Shown here piece by piece: positions 11,755 through 25,548 of a stretch of 64,000 bases of DNA (position 1 is the stretch's first letter; each line of letters opens with the position of its first letter). The position numbers were made by a program, and so were the translations under genes. The stretch is from NCBI RefSeq assembly GCF_035594125.1, contig NC_087155.1, forward strand, positions 10,277,692 to 10,341,691, read 5' to 3'. The stretch is from Scylla paramamosain. Lineage: Eukaryota; Arthropoda; Malacostraca; Decapoda; Portunidae. Under the pieces are notes generated by a model. That model was not told where the DNA came from and searched no databases. It saw only the letters and a program-made list of their open reading frames with translations.

Positions 11755-11800
11755 GTTGTATGGTTTTGACATCTTGAGTTTAGTGAGTGTAGGATTATGG
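11755..11800. repeat. Dispersed repeat copy 2 (pair with 10128-10172)
   Basis: This carries the same core as copy 1, with GTAGGATTATGG in place of GTTGGATTATTG. It is probably a piece of an unrecognised interspersed repeat or a short segmental copy. Confidence 0.75.
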
Positions 11801-13587
11801 TGAGATCAGTTTCAAGGGTTACAAACTTGTTAATTTTTGAGAAATAAAATAATTTTTTTTTTTTTATTACAAACCTAGCAAAGAGCAGCTATTTTTAAAA
11901 AGCTAAGTAAATTATCACATAAGTATTTTGTTCACATATAAGACATACAAAAGCTTTTACAAACCCATACAGAAATGCATATGTACAAGATACAATCTAA
12001 AACGTGAATGTTTCTTATCATCTTCTACAGTTTGGTATCTAAAGTATGCAAAAAATGATAAACTCGTGGATTTATTATATTGCTATTGTCCAAAACACTG
12101 CAAGTATAAATGTTACATTTTTTGTAGTTCAATAAAAATACAGGTAGTCCTAACAGAAGTATAAAGACAAACACTCACCATGCCCAACTCATGTGAGCAC
12201 TAATTAACAACTGGCACTCTTACTCACATTAATGAAAAATATAATCTTTTCCTATAGAGAGGTTTCACAATATTTATTTCTCTTATCAACTTCTCATACT
12301 TGTTACAGAATGAAATATCATGAAACTTATGGTGCTTTGTCTCAGTTACATTAATATTTATGAAATTTTGTAATATCCTTTTACAACATATTCTACAGTA
12401 CACTTACCTTGTTTGTAACAGTCAATGTATATAGAGGGCACAGTGTGCTCATTGCTGTCAAATTCATTTGAATTTCATTAACTGCTATTGCTGAACTTGA
12501 TGAGTTAGTTTATGATGTATATGCATATAGCTATAGTTAAGAGAGTTGTAGGCATTTTCTCCCAGGGATTTCCAAAATCATGAGGCATATCAAATGTTAA
12601 GAAAATAATTAGAAGCTACATATTCTCTTTCTCTTTGTCATATAAAACAATTTCTATCACAAAAACTGTTAAAATAACATTTAATTGTCATTTTGTGGCA
12701 TGTAATAATAATAGAAACCAATCTTAAAATTATCAATAAGATTAACAGTAGTCTTGTCCTTTGTTTAACATCAGAGGTGAAATCAATTATAGACAAGCAA
12801 CAGACTAGCCATTTTAGTAAGTGAATAAACACACTGTTTCCTTTATATACAAAGTGGTAACAATGCTTCAATGCAATGCAGTCAATATGAGTGACAAGGA
12901 TAATTTATACATCTATCATAATGTAATGCCTCTTCTTTTTTTATGAATTGATGAAAAATAAAAATAAAGTAACATATACTGTTTGAGCATTACAATATAG
13001 GAAGCATTCTCCATGGTAGTCGCAAGGAGAAGCTAAAGTTTGTTTGTGCATTTTGGGCAGGGGTGGTTTAGTTTACTAACTCTCAATAACTAATGGAAGC
13101 AAAAAGATGGTTAGGGGGAAGAGCCAAATATTACTAACATACAATATACTACACATTAAATTATTCACTATTAGATTACCCACTAATCAAATGAGTTTAT
13201 AATGAAATGCTGATCGACATTACCATCCAGCCCCATGCAAAACATAAGTAGCAAATTAAGATAAGCCCCCTATTGTCTGAATTTCTGAGCACACATCTTC
13301 ATAAGAATTCCAGTAATACAGCCAGATAAATGCATCACCATAAGGCTAGGCACTGACTATATGTAGCAGCTCACGTTGGGAAGTACTGATAAGCACCGTG
13401 TCAAAAATATGAGCTGACAGTATAAATGATCCCACCGTTCTACACTGACATACTTTTAATTTGTACGTCTAATAAATCAACATTTCATAAAAACTTGTTG
13501 GTTCCCTGACTATGCACAACTTCTTTACAGAAAGTATGCCTGGCTGTGTTCTCACAAGCCCACCACAACATGCCATTCATATTCACC

Positions 13588-13784
13588 TCAATTCCAGTCT
13601 TTCTTGATGTTGAAAGACCATTCCCATTTAAGATGTTCATTGTTGTCATCATCCGTGAAGAGAGACTTTACAGTGTAATGGCCCCGGGCAATGAGGCCTG
13701 AAGGTGCATCTTCTATTGGAGTGGTGTAAGACTGCACCTCTTCCTTAGGGGCATACGAACCCACCATATGGGTCATCTTGTCCA
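13588..13784 (-). CDS. RhoGDI: RhoGDI coding exon 4 (terminal)
   Basis: The acceptor TTTTTACAG|TG enters in phase 1 (completing a Val codon) and the frame ends at a stop at 13588-13590. It encodes MVGSYAPKEE, EDAPSGLIARGHYTVKS and FTDDDNNEHLKWEW with the final KKDWN, the most conserved end of the family. Confidence 0.95.
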
Positions 13785-15796
13785 CTGTAAAAAGTTAACA
13801 ACATATTTTAGTATATTTGTAGCTACACACCAGAATGACGACCCCATTAAAGGATGGTAGCTGAGCCAACTTGTTTCACAAGACTTCCCTCATATATTTC
13901 CCTGTATACCCTTTAGGAAAGAAAAGTCAATTTCTTCATTTAAGGTACAGCAATATCAGTGTCACATGGCACAATACATCACTATACAATGATGAAGATG
14001 AGAAAAATAAAATGAAGGAAAGAATGTAACAATGAAATTACATTTAAATGATACGCCATAGTTACTCACAACAGATGTATAGTATAGTAACAATTACCAA
14101 ATTTTATACCTAATACCTAGGAAAGGCTGAGCCAAGACAAAGAATACAGGCACACACGTGTATGCTCACAAACGTGCTAATAAATGTTCCCTAAAACTGA
14201 ATAAAAACCACATTTATGAGATAGTTCAGTTACATACACACCCGCATCTCTCAGGGCTCAGCACCAGAAATGGTTTATCCTTGCTACATCATAACAAATC
14301 CAGTAAATTCAGGTGCAACCAATCTCCTGCAAAGGACCTCAAGGCCCCACTCATGCATTCACAACCATTTTCCATTCAGCCCAATCATGCAGGACTGCTC
14401 CTTGCTCTAAACATCAGTGTTTTACCTAATACTCTCAACATCCTACCTATTCATACCATTTATGGTATGCCTTACATGAGCAAACACTTCAAATACATGT
14501 TCTTACCACTTCCTCATTTCTCAGTACCCATGTATGTTACTCCACACACACATCACTCAGACAACTCATCTCCATTGCATTCGTTCCCTTCTGTCCTGAC
14601 TGCATGTTCTTTCCATACAATACTGTCACTACTATTATATCTTCAAACAACTTTGTTTTTTTTTCATTAATTCCAGGCAGTCTACAACTAAATACTTTCT
14701 TCATTCAAGCTTCATTTATCCAAAATTTCATCTCTAAATCTATTCCTCCTTCAACACTAGCATGCAAACCTTGATAAATGAAACAAGCTACTTCCTCAAG
14801 CTGTAACACTGATGTATAAAGTTCAGAGGCCTGGGCTTGAAAAACAGAGCACAATAATTATGAATGTGTACTATAAAAATTTGTTATCTGCGAAGCACAT
14901 GGAGTGACAAAATGGGGTGCTAAGAGCAATGAAAGTTTCTTGAAGCTATGGTGTGAGTATCTTTGCAAGTTATATAAACTGTGGAGGGGTGGAGTGGATA
15001 TAAAAAAAAATAAAAAAGTCCACATATATAAAGTGTGGAGGGGTGGAATAGACAAAAAGGAATCCACTAAGATGATATTACCATACTGGGAGAATAAAGT
15101 AAAGAACTTGTGAAGAAAACATGTGAATGGTGATGAAGGTGCTAATAGAGAGGAAGACCATATAGAAGATGACAGAAAGGAGTACATAATGTGAAAGAGA
15201 TGTTGGTAGAGGCCAAGTTTCTGTGCAAGTTAAAAAGGAATGTTTGGATAGAAAGAGGAGACATCATCTTGGGGGTGTCACATTCTTGGAGTGAGGCATT
15301 AGAGAAATAGATAGATAGATAGACACTTATTATAATTCTAAACGATTGGAATGCTCCAAATTTGGTGCTCCAAATTTAGTGACATCTTAATTTATTACCA
15401 TTTAGGTACCTACTCAAAATATTTTATAATAAAAAAACTACAGTGCAGAGAAAAAAGCAACGATCTGCCTAAAAGTCAACTACTAGTTTGTCAGAATCCT
15501 GTCTACCACAGCCTGTCACATCCTTCTGACTATTATGCTTAATGCATGTTTCCTATTATTTGTATTTCATTTATTCATTGATTTATTCATTTACTTCTTT
15601 TCTTTTGGTGCTGTCTCAAGTTTATATTTATTGTTTTTTTTTTTTTTTTTTTTTTTTACATACAATTGGCATTATGGGAAAGATCCCTAGTAATAACTGC
15701 CACGAATTTCATAACACAAAAAAAATTTATTTCTGAAAAATAATTGAAAAACATACTAACAGTGCAAAAGAATAATTAATCTCAAGCTACATGGAG

Positions 15797-15841
<45 letters not shown>

Positions 15842-17515
15842 AGGATGGGGAGAAAAAGTCATATTTAAGGTTCTTCACAAGCAATAACAACTTTTGAAAA
15901 GTCAGTTTGTGATTCATCTCAAAAATACCAAAGATGTTACTGACACTGTCCAGTATTCAGGTGTTTCACTGTAGTAAAGTTATTAAACAAATGAAACTAT
16001 AATCCATGGAACGTTACATGCATGCTGAAACACTTCATCTTTGTAAATTTGTTAGTTTACTTTTTGTACCTTTGTCATATGCCCTCATAAATGGCCCTCC
16101 AACCTGTAAAGAAATGTACAGAGCTTATTGAGACTCACAATGAGTGTAAATGTGTGGCAACTCAACTAGTGTTGGAGAAGAATACGCTCTCAAGGTACCA
16201 TCTCAGTTCATCTGAAAATTACTCTTCTCATTGGCACATTAATTAATCCTTATAAATGGAAGTCATACAAAATACAGAGAACACCTACCTAGCAGTCCCT
16301 TCCTGAAGGTGCGCTGAATGTACTTCATTCCAGTGACTATCTCCCTCTGGACATGGAAGTCAATACGAATCTTGTAGCTAATGCCCTCCTGGAAGAAACA
16401 CCAACTTCAGTATTTGTGTTGTGTAGACACAACATCAAAGCATCACAACTTTTCCTACACCACTCAAAGAACCTTAAAGTTTTCTCATATCAATATGCAT
16501 AAAAGTATGAATCTCTTGTATCAGACTAAATAATTCTACAGGTGTGCAAATAAAGTATGTCTTCATATTTCCATCATGCTGTTAGGTTAACAACAAAGCT
16601 GAAAGAGAGAAAATTTTACCACAAAAAGACTATAAATGAATACATAAAGGCAAATTATTTAAAGGCTTAAAAAAAGACAAGGTAACTCAAAGAACATGTC
16701 TATTATCAATTGAAAAATAAGTGCGAGAAGTACCTTGCAGTACAAGTTCACCATTGTACAAGTAATTTGTTGTACAAGCCAAGGATTGTCTGAATTTTCG
16801 TCAAAGTACAAGTGGAAATCCACTATACGAGCGAGTTTCATACAAGCAACTGCTAGTTGGTGCTGAGCTCTCACACAGTCTCCCATCAAGCACAGTCTTT
16901 GCTCACATAGTTCACAAGTTTATCTTATTGAAACAGCATTCCCACTGTGTTTTTCCTGTGTTTGTGTTAGTTTTGTGCATTTTTTGCAATTACTTTGTAA
17001 TAATTAGTTGTGTTAGCCATGGTTCCTAAAAAGGTTAGTGCAAAGGACAGAGCTGAGAAGAAAAAAACAGATTATGAGAGAACTGAAGATGAAAATCATT
17101 AATAAACATGAGAAAGGAGTGCCTGTAGTGGACTTTTTAGCTGCACAACCCATCAAGAAGCTGCTACCATGTCTGCTCTTGGCTCTGCAGGTAGAGGGAG
17201 AGACTCACAAGCCAGGTGGGGATGTATCCCCTACAGTAGTATCATGTTTGACCAAAGTGGTCCTCCCTGGAATACTAATGAAAACAGTGATACTTTCCTA
17301 AGTCTTGAACTTCCTACCTACTTCTACATTTCCTCCTACTTATGACTTGAACTCTTTCAAGAGGAAGATTTCAAAACACTTACCCTTTATTATTTTTTTA
17401 TATTTGGAATCTCTATGAGAACAGTGATCAAGTGGACCTTTTTTTATGCAAAATTTTTTGTTGCCCTTGGCCAGCAGCCCTCTTCCATAAAAAAAATAAA
17501 ATAAATAATAATATA

Positions 17516-17567
<52 letters not shown>

Positions 17568-17613
17568 ATAAATAAATAAATAAATTAATTAATTAATTAA
17601 TTAACATATAATA

Positions 17614-17652
<39 letters not shown>

Positions 17653-20600
17653 AATAAAAAAAATAAAAAAAAAATAAAAAACTGAATAACTCACTCTGGG
17701 ATCCTTGATCTAAGGGGTTCAACTTATCCTTAAACAAGTGAAAACTATTTTCTCTTTTGCATTCTCTTTTATTATGTTTTATAATTGTTATCTTTGATAA
17801 AGCACTTTTTTTGGTTTTAAAACCCATAAAAACTTTTTTTTTATTTATTTATTTTTTTTTAGGGATTGAAATGAATCAATTAAATTTCAAATAATTTCAA
17901 TGAGGAAGATTTATTTGTAAGATGAGTGAATCACAATAAGAACTTGGTCAAAGAACAAATCATACTCATACTGCAAGGCATCACTGTAAGTGCAGAAGAA
18001 ATCTAGGTGTTTTGGTCACGTGAAAGACCTAACTAACAGGAAAGGAAAAAGGCTAACATGAATTAGCCAAATAGGCACGATAAATTTTATAGTTTTAAGG
18101 GAATTATAATAAGTCGAGTGTGAAAGAACTAGTGGAGTGCTGGTATAATGAGGTCATAAGAAACTCCACATAAAAAAAAAAATCTGACTCATGACTGACT
18201 GATTCAACAACACCAAGACAAGAGTTTTGTTGCAGGCTCAGGGCTATTATAGCTGCTGCTTTCTGTACTTCATTATACCCTCCATTTTATTGACAGAACA
18301 TACTACTGCTGCATATTCCAATCTTGGAAAGATCATTAACACTTAATTTTTCATATCTCTACATTCAAATAGGTGAATGCTGTTCTTGTATTTCTCAGTA
18401 AGTTATATACCTCTCCTGTACCTCTGCTTGTATGATCTGGTGAGTTGTTTGTTGATATGAATCCCAAGTCTTTCTCTTCAATGGTTCTATTTACCCATTT
18501 CGTAGTTACTTTGTCTCATCTCACTCTTTCCAAATTCTATTACATTGCATTTCTTTTAATTGAACTACTTCATTTCCCATATTAGCCTTCATTAAAAAAA
18601 TCTTGGAGAGTTGGTCATTCAAACTCATTAATTCAAATTCTTTGAAAACAGCCAGTGTTTTGAAAGTGGATCTTTGAAAGTATAAACAAGTGGCCTGTTG
18701 AGTTGTGTTAGTTCTGCAAAAGTTAAGAACATATATTTTTTTTCCATTTAATAATTTCTTAAGTTTTCCATACATACAGTGTACTGCTTAGTGTTATCTT
18801 TTTGGATCTCTTGAGAGCATTTTCTTTTAATCTAGAAGAGAGGGAGTATGTTAATTCTGTGCATTCTTATGCACAATGTTGCACATCATGCCTCATCAAC
18901 ATCTTTTGTTTTAGCTTTGATTTGTAAGCTTAAAGATGGCAATCATCATGGATGAATGCCTCTGTGTTTGGTATGAAGAATAAAGTCAAGATTAACTGTA
19001 CTGCCTGTCATTTCACTTGCCACACTGGTCTGTGTTCAACAGTAGTTATTTCTTGTTTTGCAAATATGAAAACTTCCACATTAGTATATGTCATCATTTT
19101 TTATTGAACTTGATAACATTTTTTATTCATCCTTCCTTCATATAAACTACTTCCTCAGCCACTAATCTAGTACCCAACACTAGAATTTTCTTTTCTCATC
19201 TCATTTATTTATTCCCTTTGCCTCTTTGAGTACCTCTCACATTTTCCCTATCCTCTTCATTGGCATCCCTTCTCATCTACATTCTATAATTTTTTTTCAT
19301 CTTTGGCAAGCCTTCATGTTTTATTCATAACCTCATTCGCCTCTACTTGCAACTTAAGTTTAGCCTTAAGTGCCCTTGTTCTTCCTTCATATTTTCTGTT
19401 TAAAACATCCTTTAAAAGTGTGAAGGCCACACATTACAGTGGAAAGTAGTGTGTTTTATGAAGCTGTGAGCTATTCTAATATGCTGTGCCACACTGCACA
19501 GAGATTGTGATAAATATTATATTGACCACATAGCACACATGGTTGGAAATCCATGTGCTTGGGGCTTCAGAATTAATGGAAAAAATGTGACCATATTTTG
19601 CTGACTGTAATATTTTTTCTTAATATCCTATGAAAAATTACATACAGGCATGGAACCCATATATGCTTATAAGCAGACTCCATGCCTCACATCAATGAGC
19701 CAGTGAGCCTGGATGAGATACTAAGGAAGGAAGGGGACAACATAACACAAATAAAAGAAATTATGATAAAAGATCTATCTATATACCAGGCTAGCAGTCC
19801 CACACAGAGTGGCCCAGGTAAGGCATCATACACTCACACACACATCACTCACACTTAGCTACATCAGCTCTCGGTGGAGAGGGATAGTCTTGTGGACTAC
19901 TGCATTAAACCCTAGGAGCTTAGGTACAATACAGCTAGCCACATATCCATAGCAAGGCTCAACAGCATACACCAGTTTACCTCTGCCCCTTCATAATGAA
20001 ACTGTTCCCAATTCCCACACCTACTCCAATCCTGAGACTACAGTAGATGAAGAGTACTTTCTACAGAATGTCCCGCACCCTAACTGGATCCATACACCAA
20101 TGGCCCTGCAAAGTGCACTGTGCCCCAGGGGTATAAACATTTTCTCCCTAGCAGGGAACTGAATCCTGGTTTCATGTGTGACAGGCAGGGAAGCTAACCT
20201 AATAATAATGAAAATAATAATATTACTTTGAATAATAATCCTATGGAGCTGAAAGAGTTAGGCCTAACTAAATGCTGCAAGCATCACCATCATTGTTGCT
20301 CTGAGAACAAAAATCGATGCACTGGTAGCATGTCTTACCCTCTCACTCCTCTTGTACTGCAGCAATAAGTAATCATGAAAGCCAGTTAAATTTCCAGGAT
20401 TAACAGACCTCAGTGGAGCAATGGAAGAATCACCTCAAGACACTACAGAACTTACAATGAGCTTTGTCTACAAATACAGATAAACTGTAGTGTCTTGCTG
20501 CTATTGCTTCTGTCACAATGACTACTCACTCAGGCTGCAAAATATGTCCCAAGGGTTAATAATAGGACTGAGCAGGCCAACAGAAGCATCAACTCAGATG

Positions 20601-22875
20601 TAACAAAACTTTCCAGGGTGATTTGTTTACAAATGTGTCATGGTGACTGACTGCTCTCACCACCTTTGTGATAAATACCATTTGGACTGTAAATTCATCT
20701 TGAGCAGCCCACATCCTTTGGACCTCTCATACTTTTATAACATGGTTACAATTTGCATCCTTGTGGATCTTTTTTTTTTTTTTCTCATACTATGAATGAT
20801 ATTCTATAGAAAGACATTTCCACTTATCTGCCCCCTCTAGTTTCTTCAAATATTTTTTGCATAGTGCATTAGTGAATCTAAATATATATTATCAACCTCT
20901 TTATCTCAATTATCTTAATTCAGTGGTTTCATTTTATCCTGCCAGGACTTCCAAACAAGTTTTATATTTCCATGCTAAAATTGAACACTTACCTTGATAG
21001 TGAAGGCCTCATCTTTAAGTGCATCCAGGTCTCCAGTGAGATCCAGCTCTTTTTCTGGTTGACCCTCTGCTAGTAGCACCAATTTACGCACTAAAACCCG
21101 CTTGGGATTATTAGGGTCTGTGGAATAAAGGTGGATGTGTCACAAAGCAGCAGAACTTTTTAGTAGGCTTACTGCTGGCCAAGAACCATGACAGCAACTG
21201 ACACCTTCAAGATAGAAAGGCTGAGCTACCAAGTGTCCATCCCTGATAACTCCACTATCAATTTGTTGTAGATAAGCTATGCAGCATTGATTTTACAAAA
21301 AGTACATAAACTTTGAGTCACTGTGAGGTAATAATAAATGCAGAATATATTGGAGTCCTATTACGGATACTCATTGATTGCTCTTCTTCCATTCTTTTAC
21401 AGGACCAAACCATCATAAAACACACTGCTCTGCTAGATCTGCAAACGCTTTAAACACCACCTATTTATTTTTCACTTGATTCATACAAGGGTAAGCCCAA
21501 ACAAGTTCTCAGAAAAATTATTAATCTTTATCATATATAAGATTAGACACAATACTCGTACATGTTTAAAAAGTATCTCAGCCTTGGTGGTAACAGATAT
21601 GATTTTTCAATTCCTCTGTCATGGAGGGTTCAAGGTGTTGTCTAAGAAAATAAATTTTTTTTGACTCAATGGGAAGAAATATCTTTAAAGTGAGAGCAAG
21701 CATCAAATTTCTCACAGAGCTGGAATGGAAACTAGGAAAACAACATCAGAATACTGCAATGGGATAGGTGGATCTATGCTTCACCTAAAAGTTTTGACAA
21801 ATAGACATTTTTTCTTTTTTATAAGATAGAGACAAGACCAGATACAACTCAAGGGAAAGACAACCACTGTGACATATGCTGGAAGTAAACTTTTTAATTA
21901 CAATTAATGCTAGAGAAGATAACATGCCAAATAGCTCAGCATTTATCATCTTAACTGTAAATTTAGGTTTGAGTAAGCTCACAACCCACTAGATCAGCTC
22001 TGTCAAAGAACTAAATCTTTCTTTTTTTTTCTTTTAACTAAGATTAATGTAAATGAAGAAGCATTTTTGGAAGCTGTGATTGAGAGGAGATTTGCATCTT
22101 TCAGTGTGATTCAGGAATCAAAGTTCAATCTAAACCACAGCTAGTGAAAGGATCAAATGGATAAAAAAAAGTTCTAAGTGGGAAAGTTCAGTTCAAAAAG
22201 TTATGGCTATGGTGTTCTGGAACTAAGAAGAAATTCTCAATGAATTTATGAGAGGAAAGACACTGGAAACTAGGGCAAAGGGATTTAAAAAAAAAAATAC
22301 AGAATGTACTGACTAAACAAAAGATGTGAAAAACTACTGCAGAATCAGTGATGTTACAGTTAATTCATTGAGCTAAATCTCTTCTGTGAGAATTTCACTG
22401 AAAAACAACCTCCTTACAGCTCTGATCTCGCTTCTTCAGATTTCTCTTTTCCTAATACTAATAGAGCATTCAGAAGAAATTAGGCAAGAGCCTATGGAAA
22501 ATAGAAGATAAGGTTTTGACATGGTGTAAAAGACTGAATTGTAAATTAAAATGCAATTCAAAATATTCTGGAGCTTTCTGACTTCTCTACACATGTTCCT
22601 TAGATACCATATCCCCATACATTCAACCTCCTTTATCCTGAAACATGCTTCATGTTTCAACCCCATACCATGTACAGTACCCTCTCGAGTTTCACACTTG
22701 CTTTCTTCCAAAGGCATAGAACTGAAATCAAGGATCACGAAACTTGGGATATTGAAAACACTGGAAAGAAACTTATTCATTTTGGCTGCATGACCCAGAA
22801 CTGTGTGTGTGTGTGTTTTGTCCTCACATCCAGTGTGAAGCAGCCCTGCAGTAATGCACCCCCATGGTATCTAAA

Positions 22876-22911
<36 letters not shown>

Positions 22912-23016
22912 GTCATCCTATGTAAAGCAGCAAAGCGCCATCACATTTGAGTGTTTTTTTTTGTGAATTTACGGAGTTATAATTTAAAAAGCCTAAGCTA
23001 CACTCTTATGGTCCAG

Positions 23017-23051
<35 letters not shown>

Positions 23052-25503
23052 TTTGTCCTCACATCTGGTGTGGCACAGCACTGCAGCCATGCAATGCCAT
23101 CACATCTAAAACTGTGTGTGTGTGTGTTTTGTCCTCATATCTGGTGTGATGCAGCACTGCAGCAAAGCAGAACCACTGCATCTGTCCTACTAAGTGAGAC
23201 ACCTCTCATTTCTTTTTCTTTCTTTCTTTTTTTTTTTTTTTTTGCAATATGGAAGCACCATTGCTGGCCTTCCTCTCCCTTTGTCTTGCATGCAATCCTG
23301 TGACTAATATTGTGGGTACCATAAAGAATCTGCAAGTTCAGGTAAGTGAACTGTACATGAAAGTACATATGTACATATAGAACACATAGCAGGTATAAAT
23401 TTATTTTCACTATTTGTGATGCCAATATTAGGATTGCATGACCAATACAGAAGTGTGAAACTCAGGGATAATATGTGCGTCAGGATGGTAAGAATTTATG
23501 ACTCAGAGTGAGACTCAAAGATTGCAAAACTTGGCCACTGTAAAATTTAGGGAGTACTATAATTAGTACCATTACTCTCTCATACAGCCTTTATCTATGC
23601 ATTCTTTTCTTCATTTATTATAAAACCTAAATTTTGTGTCTATTTCTCTATCTATAATGATAAAATCTCACCATCAATACAGGTAGAGTTATCCTGGTTT
23701 GCTATTACATAAAGCTAGCACTTGCATCCTAAACATTCAATACAAGATAAGATAAGCACATTTGATTTTAGTCTCATGTGTGGTGTCTAGTCATGTGGTG
23801 TTCAACATTAATATGACATCAGTAATGTTCTTGTAACACAGGTGCTGTCTTCAAGGTATCAATACAGACTGGGCTACAGTTAACATTTACACAACACTAG
23901 CAGATGCAAATAGCCTGTATATATATTTATGAATTAAGATAAAAGTTTAATCTTTTTTTCTTTTTCAGATCTTCTGTATTTGCTCTTTGGATGCTCATCA
24001 GTAATAACACATAAGCACTATTTTCTCATCTTGGCTGCATTTTCAGTTTAAGGCAGTGGTTCTCAACTGGGGGGAGCACCCCTCCTGGGGAGCCATGGAC
24101 ACTCTCCTAGTGAGGTGTGAGCACAGGCAAGGAGGGGAAAAATAAATAAATAAATAAAAAATAAATAAATAAATAAAAATAAATAAATAAAGTAATAATA
24201 ATAATAAAATAATAACAATAATAATAATAGTGTGGGCTAATACAAAAAACAGTCTAGCCAAGGGCTATCTATCTTTCATCTATTTATCTATGGTGGCATA
24301 GCTGGGGAGGGGGTTGAATGGGTAGTGCAGGGAGGAGGGGGGGGACCCTAACTGCAGTGAACTAGCTTTGGGGGGACCCAGCTTGCAAAAGGTTGAGAAT
24401 CCCTGGTTTAAGGTATCAATACATTTCAAGATATCAATACAGATCGGACTACTCCAAAGTGGTGGCACCCAGACTGCATCAAATTTGTAGTAAAACAATC
24501 CTGCTATAGCTTCCAACTAATTTATCATCATTAACATATCATAAAAGTATAGCCCTTCCAACATAAAGTTAGCTTTAAGATCTCCACCATGACTATATTC
24601 ATAACATCATCATATTCTCACTATATGCAAAAATAGAGTTATGCAGATAATTCCCAACTTATAAACTGGTTCCATTCAGAGAAGCTGTTGGTAAGTCTGT
24701 CATTTGTGCTACAGTATACAGTACATATTGCTACCTGCATTTTAGCTATGGATGGCTCTAGATTTAGACAGCAATATAAACAATATTTTTCTGTGGTTCT
24801 TAATGTGCTTTAAACAACCTTCACTTATATGAAAGTTTATAATAGTAACAAAAATAAGATACATAATTTTAATTTGATAAGGTGACATGGCTACTGTACA
24901 TGGACTGGCTTTCTGTAGCAAGACAAAATATATGTAACTAACTTCAAGTGCAGGAGCCAGTGAGTGATGGTGGAGTATCAGAAATAGGAGATGGTGTATT
25001 GACAACAGGAGACCTTTGTTTGTATGTACCATAAGTTTGTAACTTGAATATTCTTAAGAAGGGTACAACCTACATTATGGTCTTTGGTATAAACATCACA
25101 CTTCATTTGTTAAGAATAACAATTATTTGCTCTTTGAGGTGTCAATTTTTCAAAGGAATAAAAAATACTTCCATACAATTTTGTATCACAAAATTTGAAT
25201 ATATAATACTGTTGTGTTAAAATCCTGGGCTTCCACTTTAGATGAGTTCTTGTTTTATTGAAATCATGGCATAAATGGCCGAGGAGACAGACTGATACTT
25301 TAGGTATTTCAGCATGTCTTTGTGCTTCAGTAAAGAAGACAAGAGACAAAAGACAAGAGGTATTAATAAGAAGCAAGACATAATTCTCTCTTTTGAGCCT
25401 CACTACTTACTACCAATACTTGCACTTTTCAACTGGGAACACAGGGAGTCCCAGGGAGCCCAAGTTATCAGTTATGTTCTAAAAAAATTAATTGATATAT
25501 AAG

Positions 25504-25548
<45 letters not shown>

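Larger units (their letters stand above)
8346..13587. other. AT-rich intergenic / RhoGDI 3' flank
   Basis: Mostly unique-looking AT-rich DNA with short poly-T/poly-A runs. No coding exon was recognised. It should hold the 3' end of the RhoGDI transcript: an ATTAAA-type signal (minus strand) lies at 13455-13460, about 130 nt past the stop, with AATAAA-type signals further on near 12275 and 12070. The repeated blocks inside are listed separately. Confidence 0.45.

Noticed and set aside
14158..14670. 170-codon plus-strand frame in RhoGDI intron 1
   Set aside because: His/Ser/Leu-rich with no recognisable domain; it lies in an intron and looks like chance in CA/TC-rich sequence.
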